Of a stretch of 18,905 nt of DNA, positions 1 through 6,853 are shown piece by piece. Source of the DNA: JAHEEL01 sp964195515 (GTDB lineage Bacteria; Actinomycetota; Acidimicrobiia; Spongiisociales; UBA5794); assembly GCA_964195515.1 (NCBI GenBank), contig CAXMQO010000009.1:1-18905 (forward strand), read 5' to 3'. How positions within the stretch are numbered: position 1 is the stretch's first letter; the number at the start of each line of letters is the position of its first letter. The position numbers and the translations under genes are program-made. Under the pieces are notes generated by a model. That model was not told the origin of the DNA, did no database searches, and worked only from the letters and a program-made list of their open reading frames with translations.

Positions 1-64
1 CGACCATGGGCTGCAACTCTTCGAGGCTGTTGATCTTGTGTGCCTTGGTCTTGCGTTTAAACAT
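1..64 (-). CDS. 5' end of an unidentified gene (partial)
   Basis: On the minus strand an ATG at 64 opens a frame that stays open to the window edge, giving 21 codons that read MFKRKTKAHKINSLEELQPM and one more residue. A good Shine-Dalgarno-like GGAGAGG lies about 6 nt upstream of the ATG, which is the main reason to call a gene. The start is basic (K/R-rich) and then becomes more acidic. No family can be recognised from so few residues. The gene is divergent from the thiamine-diphosphate enzyme, and the 140 nt between them would hold both promoters. Confidence 0.5.
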   Translation of the reverse strand, partial: MFKRKTKAHKINSLEELQPMV

Positions 65-204
65 CGTTGCCCTCTCCGGTTCCTGCAGTTCAACGTGCGG
101 GGCCGGGGAAGTATGCCCGCGGTTTGGTGCAACTGCTCGCCGGGTACGATCCGACGGCAGCCACAAACGACCAGAATGTTGAAGACGCGAACCGGGAGTT
201 GGAA

Positions 205-1839
205 GTGGCGAAGATTCACGGCGGGCAGGCGATCGCACGTGCTCTCAAGGCAGAAGGTGTCGACACGGTGTTCGCTCTGACGGGTGGCCACATCCTCCCA
301 ACCGTCGATGGCTGTGTTTCCGAAGGCATCCGCGTCGTCGACGTGCGGCACGAGCAGGCAGCTGCCCACGCCGCGGATGCATACGCGCGGCTCACGGGAC
401 GCCTTGGCGTCGTCGTCGCCACGGCAGGACCCGGGGTCACCGACACGGTCACCGGGATCGCCAACGCCTGGTTCGCCAACAGCCCCGTCCTGCTTATCGG
501 GGGCCGTCATCTCACGACCGAGAGCCTACGAGGCGGTCTCCAGGAGATGGACCATCCCCGCATGTTCCGCTCGATCACGAAGTGGGCTGATACGGCATTC
601 GACACGTCCCGACTCCCGGAGTACATCGCTACTGCCGCCCGCCATGCATTCTCGGGTCGGGGAGGACCAGTGTTCCTCGACATTCCTTGGGACGTCCAGG
701 CGGGGATGGTCGAGGAGAGCGCGATTGGTTGGCCGTCCGGATACCGGGCCGATCGGCCGGCCGGGCTTGACGACGCCACCCTCGGCGATGTGATCCGTCT
801 CCTCGACCGCGCCGAACGGCCGGTTGTCTTCGCCGGCACCGGGTACCGATGGAGTCGGCACAGGGACCCGACCGCAGCGCTCGCCGGCCTCGTCGAGACC
901 CTGCATGCCCCGGTGTTCCTGAACAGTCTCGCTCGAGGATCGCTCCGATGGGACCATCCGCTCCTCGGGAACCGGACCCGCTCGGACGCGTTGCGGGCGG
1001 CCGACGTGGTCGTTGCCCTCGGTGTCGACTGGGACTTCCGAACCGGTTTCGGCAAGAAGATTGCAGCGGACGCCGCCGTTATACAGATCGACGCGGAGCC
1101 GTCGCGAGTCGGATGGAACCGTGCGGCCGCGATCGGTGTCGTCGCCGACCCCGGCGCTGTTGCTGCCCAACTCGCCCATCGTGTCGGGGCCGTTGGGCAC
1201 GCCGACTGGGTCGATGAGATCGCCGCGCTCGAACGCCAGAAGCAGACGGCCGCAGACGAGATGGCGGCCGCCGATGGCGGACCGGTTCCTCCCGAACGCT
1301 TCGCTCGCGAGGTCGCCGAATTCTTCGGCGACGACACGATCGTCGCCGCAGACGGCGGAGACATCGTCTCGACGACCGCAAAGTGGCTCCGAACGAGCAG
1401 GCCGGGCGGTCTTCTCGACCCGGGACCGTTCGGATGCCTCGGTGTCGGTGCGCCGTTCGCTCTCGCCGCCAAGGCGGTTGAACCCGACACCCGGGTCGGC
1501 ATCGTCTATGGGGACGGGTCGTTCGGTTTCAACGGGATGGAGTTCGATTCTCTGATCCGCCACGACATGCCGGTCGTCGGCGTCGTCGGAAACGACGGAG
1601 CGTGGAACAACATCAAGGCAATCCACCGGATGCTCTACCCGGATCGCATGGTCGGTACCGACCTCGGAATCGTCCGCTACGACCTGGTGGTCGAGGGCCT
1701 CGGCGGCTACGGCGAGTTCGTCGAGAACGCTTCGGAGCTACGGCCCGCTCTCGAGCGAGCCCAGGACAGCGGCGTCCCCGCGCTCGTCAATGTGCACATC
1801 GCAGAGCAATTCAGAATGAGCAGCGCCTACGGAGGATGA
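205..1839 (+). CDS. Thiamine-diphosphate-dependent enzyme, acetolactate synthase-like family
   Basis: This 544-aa protein has the three-domain layout of the acetolactate synthase / 2-hydroxyacyl-CoA lyase / benzoylformate decarboxylase superfamily. The N-terminal PYR domain carries the catalytic glutamate in RHEQ (E50). The central domain is nucleotide-binding-like. The C-terminal PP domain has the ThDP/Mg motif GDGSFGFNG (from G436) ending in GND (N463). I chose the GTG at 205, with GGGAG about 7 nt upstream, because it puts the glutamate at its usual position; an open frame extends back to 67 but has no ribosome site or homology. It is not clearly biosynthetic IlvB: no regulatory-subunit gene or ilvC lies alongside. 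The substrate (2-oxo acid or 2-hydroxyacyl-CoA) cannot be told. Its TGA directly abuts a tandem repeat, and the gene converges on uppP. Confidence 0.85.
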   Translation: MAKIHGGQAIARALKAEGVDTVFALTGGHILPTVDGCVSEGIRVVDVRHEQAAAHAADAYARLTGRLGVVVATAGPGVTDTVTGIANAWFANSPVLLIGGRHLTTESLRGGLQEMDHPRMFRSITKWADTAFDTSRLPEYIATAARHAFSGRGGPVFLDIPWDVQAGMVEESAIGWPSGYRADRPAGLDDATLGDVIRLLDRAERPVVFAGTGYRWSRHRDPTAALAGLVETLHAPVFLNSLARGSLRWDHPLLGNRTRSDALRAADVVVALGVDWDFRTGFGKKIAADAAVIQIDAEPSRVGWNRAAAIGVVADPGAVAAQLAHRVGAVGHADWVDEIAALERQKQTAADEMAAADGGPVPPERFAREVAEFFGDDTIVAADGGDIVSTTAKWLRTSRPGGLLDPGPFGCLGVGAPFALAAKAVEPDTRVGIVYGDGSFGFNGMEFDSLIRHDMPVVGVVGNDGAWNNIKAIHRMLYPDRMVGTDLGIVRYDLVVEGLGGYGEFVENASELRPALERAQDSGVPALVNVHIAEQFRMSSAYGG

Positions 1840-1902
1840 GTAGACCAGTAGACAGTGCTGCTGTACTGATCTGCCAATCTACTGATCTACAGATCTACAG
1901 GA
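1840..1902. repeat. 8-bp tandem array with inverted halves, between convergent genes
   Basis: Two units of GTAGACCA/GTAGACAG (1840-1855) are followed after 7 nt by five 8-bp units of the type CTACTGAT/CTACAGAT (1863-1902, one diverged). The left half is the reverse complement of the right half: 1840-1851 pairs with 1879-1890 with one G-T wobble, so the transcript could form a long hairpin from either strand. The array starts directly after the TGA of the thiamine-diphosphate enzyme gene and contains the TAG stop of uppP. It may act as a bidirectional terminator, although there is no T-tract. Confidence 0.75.
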
Positions 1903-2653
1903 TGATCACGCCGAGGATTCCCGCGATCACGCAGTAGATCCCGAAGGGGGCAAGACCTACCTTCGCCAGCACGCGGATCAGGAACGCGATCGCCCAGTAG
2001 CCGACCACGGCGGCGACGATCATGCCGACGATTGTTGAAATCGTGATACCTGATCCGTCCGAGATGGCTCTGGTAATCGACAGCAAGCCGGCGCCGGCGA
2101 TCGCGGGGATTCCGAGGAGGAATGCGAAGCGAGCCGCCTCGATGCGATCCAAGCCGCGGGCGAGACCGGCAGAGATCGTCATTCCGGAACGGGAGACGCC
2201 GGGGATGAGAGCAAGGGATTGAGCGAGGCCGATGATCCCTGCCTCCTTCGGGGACAGGTCCTCGGTCGTTCTGTCTCCTCGGCGAAGCAGCATCGTTGAC
2301 AGCAGGACGATGCCGGTCACAATGAGCATGACTGCCACGGCGGTGGGCCGCTCAGTGAGTTCATCGAGTTTGCTCTCGAATGCGAGACCGAGGACCACGG
2401 CAGGGATCGTGCCGATGGCGATGATCGTGATCATGCGTCGTCCCGGGCGGTCGAATCGAGCCATCAGTGCGAGATCGCTTCGGTAGTAGACGAGTACGGC
2501 GAAGAGTGTGCCGAGATGCAGCATGGCCACGGTTGTGAGATCAGGGACTTCGCGTCCGAGGAGCGCTGGCACGAGGACGAGATGACCGCTGGATGAGATC
2601 GGGAGGAACTCGGTCAACCCTTGGACCGCCCCCCACAAGATGGCGTCGAACAT
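1895..2653 (-). CDS. uppP: Undecaprenyl-diphosphatase (BacA/UppP)
   Basis: This integral membrane enzyme dephosphorylates undecaprenyl diphosphate to the monophosphate, regenerating the lipid carrier for peptidoglycan and other wall polymers; loss or overexpression of the family affects bacitracin sensitivity. The 252-aa sequence shows both family signatures: GLTEFLPISSSGHLVL near the N-terminus, with the glutamate of the (E/Q)xxxE region, and PGVSRSGMTIS in the middle. The remainder is strings of hydrophobic helices, and the length is normal for the family. The ATG has no Shine-Dalgarno site but has a TAGGCT hexamer 6 nt upstream, which fits a leaderless mRNA. The stop codon lies inside the 8-bp repeat array. 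The SAF-domain gene lies upstream on the same strand, separated by 148 nt that include a heptamer array, so the two need not be cotranscribed. Confidence 0.95.
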   Translation of the reverse strand: MFDAILWGAVQGLTEFLPISSSGHLVLVPALLGREVPDLTTVAMLHLGTLFAVLVYYRSDLALMARFDRPGRRMITIIAIGTIPAVVLGLAFESKLDELTERPTAVAVMLIVTGIVLLSTMLLRRGDRTTEDLSPKEAGIIGLAQSLALIPGVSRSGMTISAGLARGLDRIEAARFAFLLGIPAIAGAGLLSITRAISDGSGITISTIVGMIVAAVVGYWAIAFLIRVLAKVGLAPFGIYCVIAGILGVIIL

Positions 2654-2659
2654 GCAGCC

Positions 2660-2665
2660 AGCCTA
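2660..2665 (-). promoter_or_regulatory. Predicted -10 hexamer of uppP (leaderless)
   Basis: TAGGCT lies 6 nt upstream of the uppP ATG on the minus strand. With the usual 6-8 nt to the start point, transcription would begin at or next to the A of ATG. No convincing -35 box was seen. Confidence 0.45.
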
Positions 2666-2704
2666 GAAGGGTCCCCGACCGTCGCCCGGTATGGCTTCGA
2701 GACA

Positions 2705-2760
2705 TGAGCTGCCAGCTTCCAGCTGCCGGCTGCCAGCTGCCAGCTACCAGCTACCAGCAG
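2705..2760. repeat. Heptanucleotide tandem array (CCAGCTA/CCAGCTG)
   Basis: Seven near-identical 7-bp units run from 2712 to 2760 (CCAGCTT, CCAGCTG, CCGGCTG, CCAGCTG, CCAGCTA, CCAGCTA, CCAGCAG), preceded by a diverged unit TGAGCTG. The array sits in the 148-nt gap between the SAF-domain gene and uppP, both on the minus strand. It resembles the class of short tandemly repeated repetitive heptamers known from cyanobacteria, but I cannot assign it to a named family. Its last 14 bp recur with one mismatch, inverted, at 11875-11888. Confidence 0.85.
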
Positions 2761-2801
2761 GAGATGTCACGCTCCACCGGATACATCGCCCGCAGGCGGA
2801 C

Positions 2802-3320
2802 CTACGGATCGAGGAGCACGATGAGCGTTCCGTCTCTCGCTGCGATCGCCACGGCAGCTGCGAAGGCAGGGGGTACGGCGACCATCCCGGATTCAGAGAA
2901 GGACAGGAGTTCTTCTCCGCCGACGGAGACGACGATGCCGTCGGTCTCGAACACCGTCTCGATCCCGACCAGTCGCACGCGGGTACCGGGAATCGCCGCT
3001 CCCGGGAGCGGAATCGGAACGGACCACCAGCCGTCGGGAATTATCGATGCCCCCGATACCGCCGACGGGACGATCGGTTCCCCGGACGCGACGTCTCGGG
3101 ACGCGATGGGGTCGCTCAGATCGGGCATCTCCATCGCTCCCTCCGGGATGCTGCGCCACACAACCTGCGAGTCGGTGATGGGTGTGCCCGCGGCGATCGC
3201 GCTCGACGCAAACGGATACAGGATTTGGGCACTGCCTCTCAGGTCCCACAGGAGCGCGGCGACGACGATCGCTACGGCGACCGCCCACCGGACGTACGGA
3301 GGTCGGGTCAACCAGAACAC
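2802..3320 (-). CDS. Membrane-anchored SAF-domain protein
   Basis: From the GTG at 3320 the protein has 172 aa: a short basic N-terminus, one membrane helix (about residues 10-28), then a SAF-like domain (about 40-95) with the pattern IAAGTPITDSQVVWRSIPEG ... SRDVASGEPIV, and a small beta-rich tail. SAF domains occur in CpaB/RcpC pilus assembly proteins and FlgA; actinobacteria have many short SAF proteins of unknown role, possibly binding cell-wall glycans. No pilus genes are near. The frame also stays open to a TTG at 3455, which would add a proline-rich 45-aa leader. I prefer 3320 because TACAGT lies 6 nt upstream, matching the leaderless layout seen at other genes here. The gene is divergent from plsY and precedes uppP. 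Confidence 0.7.
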   Translation of the reverse strand: MFWLTRPPYVRWAVAVAIVVAALLWDLRGSAQILYPFASSAIAAGTPITDSQVVWRSIPEGAMEMPDLSDPIASRDVASGEPIVPSAVSGASIIPDGWWSVPIPLPGAAIPGTRVRLVGIETVFETDGIVVSVGGEELLSFSESGMVAVPPAFAAAVAIAARDGTLIVLLDP

Positions 3321-3326
3321 CCGTCG

Positions 3327-3332
3327 ACTGTA
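3327..3332 (-). promoter_or_regulatory. Predicted -10 hexamer of the SAF-domain gene
   Basis: TACAGT on the minus strand lies 6 nt before the GTG at 3320, the same spacing as at uppP and plsY. It is also the argument for choosing that start. Confidence 0.4.
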
Positions 3333-3512
3333 TCGAGTGGTGGGTGCCGTGGGAAGGGGGTTGAAGACGAGGCCCCCTCCCCGTGGTCGCCTCGCGCAAG
3401 CAGGGGGAATGGTGGGGGGCCTGCGTTCGGTTATCCACGGAGAGGGAAGCCTCAACCCCCATTGTTGCGCATCGACGGACTTCGCGGAAGAACCTTCGCG
3501 TCGAAAGGCGCA

Positions 3513-3518
3513 TAAACT
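3513..3518 (+). promoter_or_regulatory. Predicted -10 hexamer of plsY (leaderless)
   Basis: TAAACT lies 6 nt before the plsY ATG, and there is no usable Shine-Dalgarno site. It would start the plsY-moeA-moaC-mog transcript at or next to the start codon. Confidence 0.45.
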
Positions 3519-3524
3519 TCCCTG

Positions 3525-4127
3525 ATGGACGTGCTCGCACCGCTTGTGATGGCCTATTTCGTCGGATCAATCGACTTCGGGGTCATTGTTCCGCGTGTTC
3601 TCGGCGTCGACATCTATGCCATCGGCAGCGGGAACCCGGGGACGTCGAACGTCATGCGCTCGCTTGGGAAGGGGCCGGCCGCGCTGGTCCTCCTCGGCGA
3701 CGGCGCCAAAGGTGCGGTCGCGGCAGCGATCGGATCGGCCTGGGCCACGATCGTCACAGATACGGCCTCGGTTGAGGCACTCGCTTTTGCGTGCGCCTTC
3801 GCAGGCGTGCTTGGACATGTCGTGCCGATCTGGCACCGGTTCCGTGGCGGGCGCGGTGTCGCAACTGCGATCGGTGCAGCAATCTTTCTCGCTCCGGTCT
3901 TTGGTGTCTTGCTCGCCGTGACCTGGCTTGTCGTCACTCTCGTGTTCAAGGTGGCGTCGATAGCGTCGCTTGGCGCGATGGCGCTCTATGTGCCGGGTTT
4001 CGCCCTTTCCGGCTATCGGGGGTGGTCCCTTGTATGGGCTGCCGCTATCGCCGTGCTCGTCGTGGTTCGGCACGCCCCCAACATCCGTCGGCTCGCCGCA
4101 GGCTCCGAGCGGTCGGTCGCTGGATGA
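3525..4127 (+). CDS. plsY: Acyl-phosphate:glycerol-3-phosphate acyltransferase PlsY
   Basis: PlsY is the membrane enzyme that moves an acyl group from acyl-phosphate to glycerol-3-phosphate, the first acylation in bacterial phospholipid synthesis. The 200-aa sequence shows all the family motifs: VGSIDFG (13-19), GSGNPGTSN (34-42; GSGNIGATN in many bacteria), GDGAKG (58-63), LGHVVPIWHRFRGGRG (96-111, with the KGGKG-type glycine loop as RGGRG) and HAPNIRRLAAGSE near the end. Hydrophobic segments between the motifs fit a five-helix membrane protein. The ATG at 3525 follows TAAACT by 6 nt. Its TGA overlaps the moeA ATG (ATGA), so it heads the molybdenum-cofactor run. PlsX is not in the window. 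Confidence 0.95.
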   Translation: MDVLAPLVMAYFVGSIDFGVIVPRVLGVDIYAIGSGNPGTSNVMRSLGKGPAALVLLGDGAKGAVAAAIGSAWATIVTDTASVEALAFACAFAGVLGHVVPIWHRFRGGRGVATAIGAAIFLAPVFGVLLAVTWLVVTLVFKVASIASLGAMALYVPGFALSGYRGWSLVWAAAIAVLVVVRHAPNIRRLAAGSERSVAG

Positions 4128-5365
4128 TGCGCCCCCTCGCAGAGATGCAGGCCGAGGTGCTCGAGAGCGTGCCGCTTCTTGAAGAGATCGAGGTGGACTT
4201 CGCAGACGCGGTCGGCGCGGTCCTTTCTCGGAATGTCGACGCGCCGGATGATCTCCCCGGTTTCGAGAACGCCGCCATGGATGGCTTCGCGGTGATCGCG
4301 GCGGACACGGTGAGCCCACCTGTGGATCTCACGGTCGTGGATGACGTGGCGGCGGGAGCCTTGCCATCGGTCACGCTCACCAGAGCCATGACCACAAGGA
4401 TCATGACCGGGGCCCCGATCCCGGCCGGTGCCGATGCAGTCGTCCCTGTCGAGGTGACGGAGGAGAATCAAGCAGATTCTGTTCGGATCTTTGAAGCGGC
4501 GTCGGTCGGTGACCACATCAGACCCGCGGGCGGGAATGTGCGGGCCGGTACCAGGGTGTTCAACGCCGGACTTCGGCTGCGGGCTGCGCATGCCTCGGTC
4601 ATGGCATCGATGGGAATGCATCCACTCGTTCGCCGAAGGCCGGTCGTCGCGATGATGTCGACCGGCGACGAACTCGTTGCACCATCGGCCCCGACCCTCG
4701 TGCGGGGAGCCATCCGCGACTCGAACGGGACGCTCATGATGGCGATGCTCACCGACCTCGGGGTCGAAGTCAGGGACTTCGGCATTGTCAACGACGATGC
4801 GAGCGCATTCGAGAGGGTCCTCGAAGAGGCCGTCGACGGCGCGGACGCGATCGTGACGAGCGGAGGCGTATCGATGGGTGCCTACGACATCGTCAAACTC
4901 ACGCTGCGGGATCGAGACAGTGTCGGATTCTGGAAGATTGCCATGCAGCCGGGGAAACCGTTTGCATTCGGAACGGTCGGCGATGTCCCGTTCTTCGGTC
5001 TGCCCGGGAACCCGGTCTCGGTGTTCGTGTCATTCGAACAGTTCATGCGCCCTGCGCTCCTTGCCATGATGGGAGCCGACCGACTCTTCCGCGATCGCGT
5101 CGAGGGAATTCTCGATGACGGTGCCGATACCGATCCCGGCAAGACGGTGTTCCTTCGGGTCGCCATCGAACGCGACAGCGATGGCCGATGGCATGCACAC
5201 AAGTCAGGTGGGCAATCATCGAACGTGCTGTCCGCGCTTGCCTTCGCCGATGCCCTCGCCGTCGTACCGGTTGGGATCGGTCGAGTCGAGCCCGGCGGTA
5301 CCGTGGAACTCGAGATGATCCACTGGCCGGAGGCCAGAAGCCTGAAGGAGGCGCTCGGTGACTGA
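4124..5365 (+). CDS. moeA: Molybdopterin molybdenumtransferase MoeA (possible gephyrin-like Glp)
   Basis: MoeA inserts molybdate into adenylylated molybdopterin, completing molybdenum cofactor. The 413-aa protein has the MoeA domain order: N-terminal domain with AMDGFAV (51-57) and TGAPIPAGADAVVPVE; the MoCF/MogA-like domain with STGDEL (179-184) and SGGVSMGAYD (near 247-255) and GLPGNPVS (292-299); and the C-terminal beta domain. The start is ATGATG at 4124/4127; either could be used, and the first overlaps the plsY stop. In corynebacteria a MoeA paralogue (Glp) binds the membrane protein GlpR and FtsZ and acts in cell division, and the candidate GlpR/SepX-like gene here lies three genes downstream. 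Whether this MoeA does cofactor synthesis, division or both cannot be read from sequence alone. Its end overlaps moaC by 8 nt. Confidence 0.95.
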   Translation: MMRPLAEMQAEVLESVPLLEEIEVDFADAVGAVLSRNVDAPDDLPGFENAAMDGFAVIAADTVSPPVDLTVVDDVAAGALPSVTLTRAMTTRIMTGAPIPAGADAVVPVEVTEENQADSVRIFEAASVGDHIRPAGGNVRAGTRVFNAGLRLRAAHASVMASMGMHPLVRRRPVVAMMSTGDELVAPSAPTLVRGAIRDSNGTLMMAMLTDLGVEVRDFGIVNDDASAFERVLEEAVDGADAIVTSGGVSMGAYDIVKLTLRDRDSVGFWKIAMQPGKPFAFGTVGDVPFFGLPGNPVSVFVSFEQFMRPALLAMMGADRLFRDRVEGILDDGADTDPGKTVFLRVAIERDSDGRWHAHKSGGQSSNVLSALAFADALAVVPVGIGRVEPGGTVELEMIHWPEARSLKEALGD

Positions 5366-5831
5366 TGAACTGACCCACCTCGACGACACAGGGAACGTGC
5401 ATATGGTCGACGTGGGGAAGAAGGCAGTAACCGCGCGACGAGCCGTCGCCGAAGCGACGGTCCGTATGGACGAATCGACTCGTGATCGATTGTTCACCGG
5501 TGACCTGCCAAAAGGCGACGCCGTCGCGACCGTGCGAATTGCCGCGATCCAGGGAGCGAAGGAGACATCGTCGCTGGTGCCCCTCTGCCATCCCATTTTC
5601 GTCGAATCCCTAACCGTCGAAGTGGAACCCGTTGCAGTCGGAGCGACGATCACCGTCACAGCGACCGTGACCGCGAAGACCGGAGTGGAGATGGAGGCGA
5701 TGACCGGGGCCGCCATCGGCGCAGTGGCGCTCTACGACATGATCAAGGGCATCGATCGGGGAGCCGTGATCGACAATATCCGTCTTCTCGAGAAGTCCGG
5801 CGGCCGGTCCGGGGAGTGGCGCCGTGAGTAG
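5358..5831 (+). CDS. moaC: Cyclic pyranopterin monophosphate synthase MoaC
   Basis: MoaC converts the MoaA product 3',8-cyclo-7,8-dihydro-GTP to cyclic pyranopterin monophosphate, an early step of molybdenum cofactor synthesis. The 157-aa sequence is full length and has the key motifs: VPLCHP (H78, equivalent to catalytic His77 of E. coli), KTGVEMEAMTGA, YDMIKGIDRG (D127 and K130) and LLEKSGGRSG at the C-terminus. Translation starts at GTG 5358, inside the end of moeA, preceded by a strong AAGGAGG about 6 nt upstream; the 8-nt overlap indicates coupled translation. MoaA, MoaD and MoaE are not in the window, so the pathway must be completed elsewhere. Confidence 0.97.
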   Translation: MTDELTHLDDTGNVHMVDVGKKAVTARRAVAEATVRMDESTRDRLFTGDLPKGDAVATVRIAAIQGAKETSSLVPLCHPIFVESLTVEVEPVAVGATITVTATVTAKTGVEMEAMTGAAIGAVALYDMIKGIDRGAVIDNIRLLEKSGGRSGEWRRE

Positions 5832-6312
5832 CCGCACCGCTTCGGTGGTCACCGTGTCCGACCGAGTGTCTGCCGGCCGAGCCGAAGATCGGTCGGGACC
5901 AACCGCGGCGGCATTACTCGAGTCCGTCGGGATCCGGGTCGTCGAGTGCCGGGTGATCCCGGATGGTGTGGAGTCGGTCGCGGGGACCCTCTCCGAACTC
6001 GCGGGCGCCGTCGACCTCATCGTTACGACGGGTGGCACCGGGCTCACCCGGCGAGATCTCACACCGGAAGGCACGAAGGCGGTTCTTGAGCGTGAAGCAC
6101 CGGGGCTTGCGGAGGCGATGCGAGCGGTAACGTTCGGCAAGAACCCCCACGGAATGCTCTCGCGGGGTGTCGCCGGAACCATCGATCGAACGCTGATTGT
6201 TAATCTCCCGGGTTCCGTGAAGGGTGTCGAAGAGTCCCTCACGGTGATCCTTCCGGCATTGATCCACGGATTGGACTTGCTAGTAAACGAATCATCGGAC
6301 CACAATGCCTAG
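5824..6312 (+). CDS. mog: Molybdopterin adenylyltransferase (MogA/MoaB type)
   Basis: This 162-aa protein activates molybdopterin by adenylylation before MoeA inserts molybdate. It has the MoCF-binding fold motifs: an N-terminal VVTVSDR strand, VTTGGTGLTRRDLTPE (67-82, the MPT/ATP-binding glycine loop and the RD(L/V)TPE signature), and LPGSVKGVEE near the C-terminus. It starts at GTG 5824, overlapping the moaC stop by 8 nt, the same geometry as the moeA-moaC junction. MogA and MoaB are hard to separate by eye, so the precise name is less certain than the function. A 72-nt gap with its own possible promoter separates it from the next gene. Confidence 0.92.
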   Translation: MSSRTASVVTVSDRVSAGRAEDRSGPTAAALLESVGIRVVECRVIPDGVESVAGTLSELAGAVDLIVTTGGTGLTRRDLTPEGTKAVLEREAPGLAEAMRAVTFGKNPHGMLSRGVAGTIDRTLIVNLPGSVKGVEESLTVILPALIHGLDLLVNESSDHNA

Positions 6313-6354
6313 TGCAGTAGTGGGCAAATCATTCGAAGTCGCCCGATGCGAGCC

Positions 6355-6360
6355 TACGCT
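6355..6360 (+). promoter_or_regulatory. Possible internal promoter before the SepX/GlpR-like gene
   Basis: TACGCT sits 24 nt before the ATG at 6385 in the only sizeable gap of the run. The start also has a Shine-Dalgarno site (GGCGGAG, 8 nt upstream). Together these would allow the membrane protein, translin and Cys/His genes to be transcribed separately from the cofactor genes. The -35 region is poor. Confidence 0.3.
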
Positions 6361-6384
6361 CGATCAAGCGGCGGAGTACAACTG

Positions 6385-6849
6385 ATGGGCATCATCTTCT
6401 TCATCCTCATCGCGGGGGCATGGGCGGCGTTTCTGCTGCCCTCGTTCTTCGATCATCGACGGGAGAACCCGCGGGCGACGACCCGTGCGTTCGCGCGCTC
6501 GAAAGAGAGGTTGGCCGCCGTCACCGTCGCACAGGTCGGAAGCCCCGCCTACGCCCAGCATCACGCGCAGATGCGGAGGCAGCGGATCTTCGTCGCCCTG
6601 CTCGTTACGGCCCTCGTGACACTCGTCATCGCAGTTCTGCGGACGAGCGTCGCGTGGCTCGGCATCACCATTATCGTCGACCTGGCGGTTGGGGGATATG
6701 TGGCCCTGACCCTTGCCGCGAAGCAGACCACGACGGTGCGTCGAGCACCGGTCGTGCAGATTCCCACGATGATTTCCATGGGTCCCGCGACTGCCGCAGA
6801 CCTCGAAGTTGATACGGCGCCGCCCACGGTTCGCGTCATCGCAGGGTGA
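6385..6849 (+). CDS. SepX/GlpR-like three-helix membrane protein
   Basis: The 154-aa protein starts with a membrane helix ending in a W..(F/L)LP pattern (GIIFFILIAGAWAAFLLPSF, residues 2-21), continues with a basic, probably cytoplasmic stretch (22-67), then has two adjacent helices (about 68-85 and 90-112) and a polar tail. This N-terminal-helix, linker, helical-hairpin topology is that of actinobacterial SepX (Streptomyces septal protein) and GlpR (corynebacterial membrane receptor of the MoeA-like protein Glp). Those genes are found just downstream of moeA/moaC/mog or glp, as here. The identification rests on topology, the W-x5-P N-terminus and synteny, not on an alignment. I chose ATG 6385 because GGCGGAG lies 8 nt upstream; the frame also opens at 6346. 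The tail is shorter than I recall for SepX. Only 4 nt separate it from the translin gene. Confidence 0.65.
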   Translation: MGIIFFILIAGAWAAFLLPSFFDHRRENPRATTRAFARSKERLAAVTVAQVGSPAYAQHHAQMRRQRIFVALLVTALVTLVIAVLRTSVAWLGITIIVDLAVGGYVALTLAAKQTTTVRRAPVVQIPTMISMGPATAADLEVDTAPPTVRVIAG

Positions 6850-6853
6850 CGCT

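Noticed and set aside
507..1626. Two long minus-strand open frames (331 and 366 codons) antisense to the thiamine-diphosphate enzyme gene
   Set aside because: Both overlap a gene with clear active-site motifs; their translations are Arg/Ser/Pro-rich and without recognisable domains.
1840..1902. Intrinsic (rho-independent) terminator
   Set aside because: The hairpin is long with a large loop and neither side is followed by a T-tract; a bidirectional, factor-dependent role remains possible, so it is listed as a repeat.
2705..2760. CRISPR-like array
   Set aside because: Units are 7 bp with no spacers and there are no cas genes; the same applies to the 8-bp arrays.
2802..3455. Longer SAF-domain protein starting at TTG 3455
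   Set aside because: The extra 45 residues are Pro/Arg-rich without domain character and the TTG lacks a properly spaced ribosome site; GTG 3320 has a matching -10 hexamer. It is not fully excluded.
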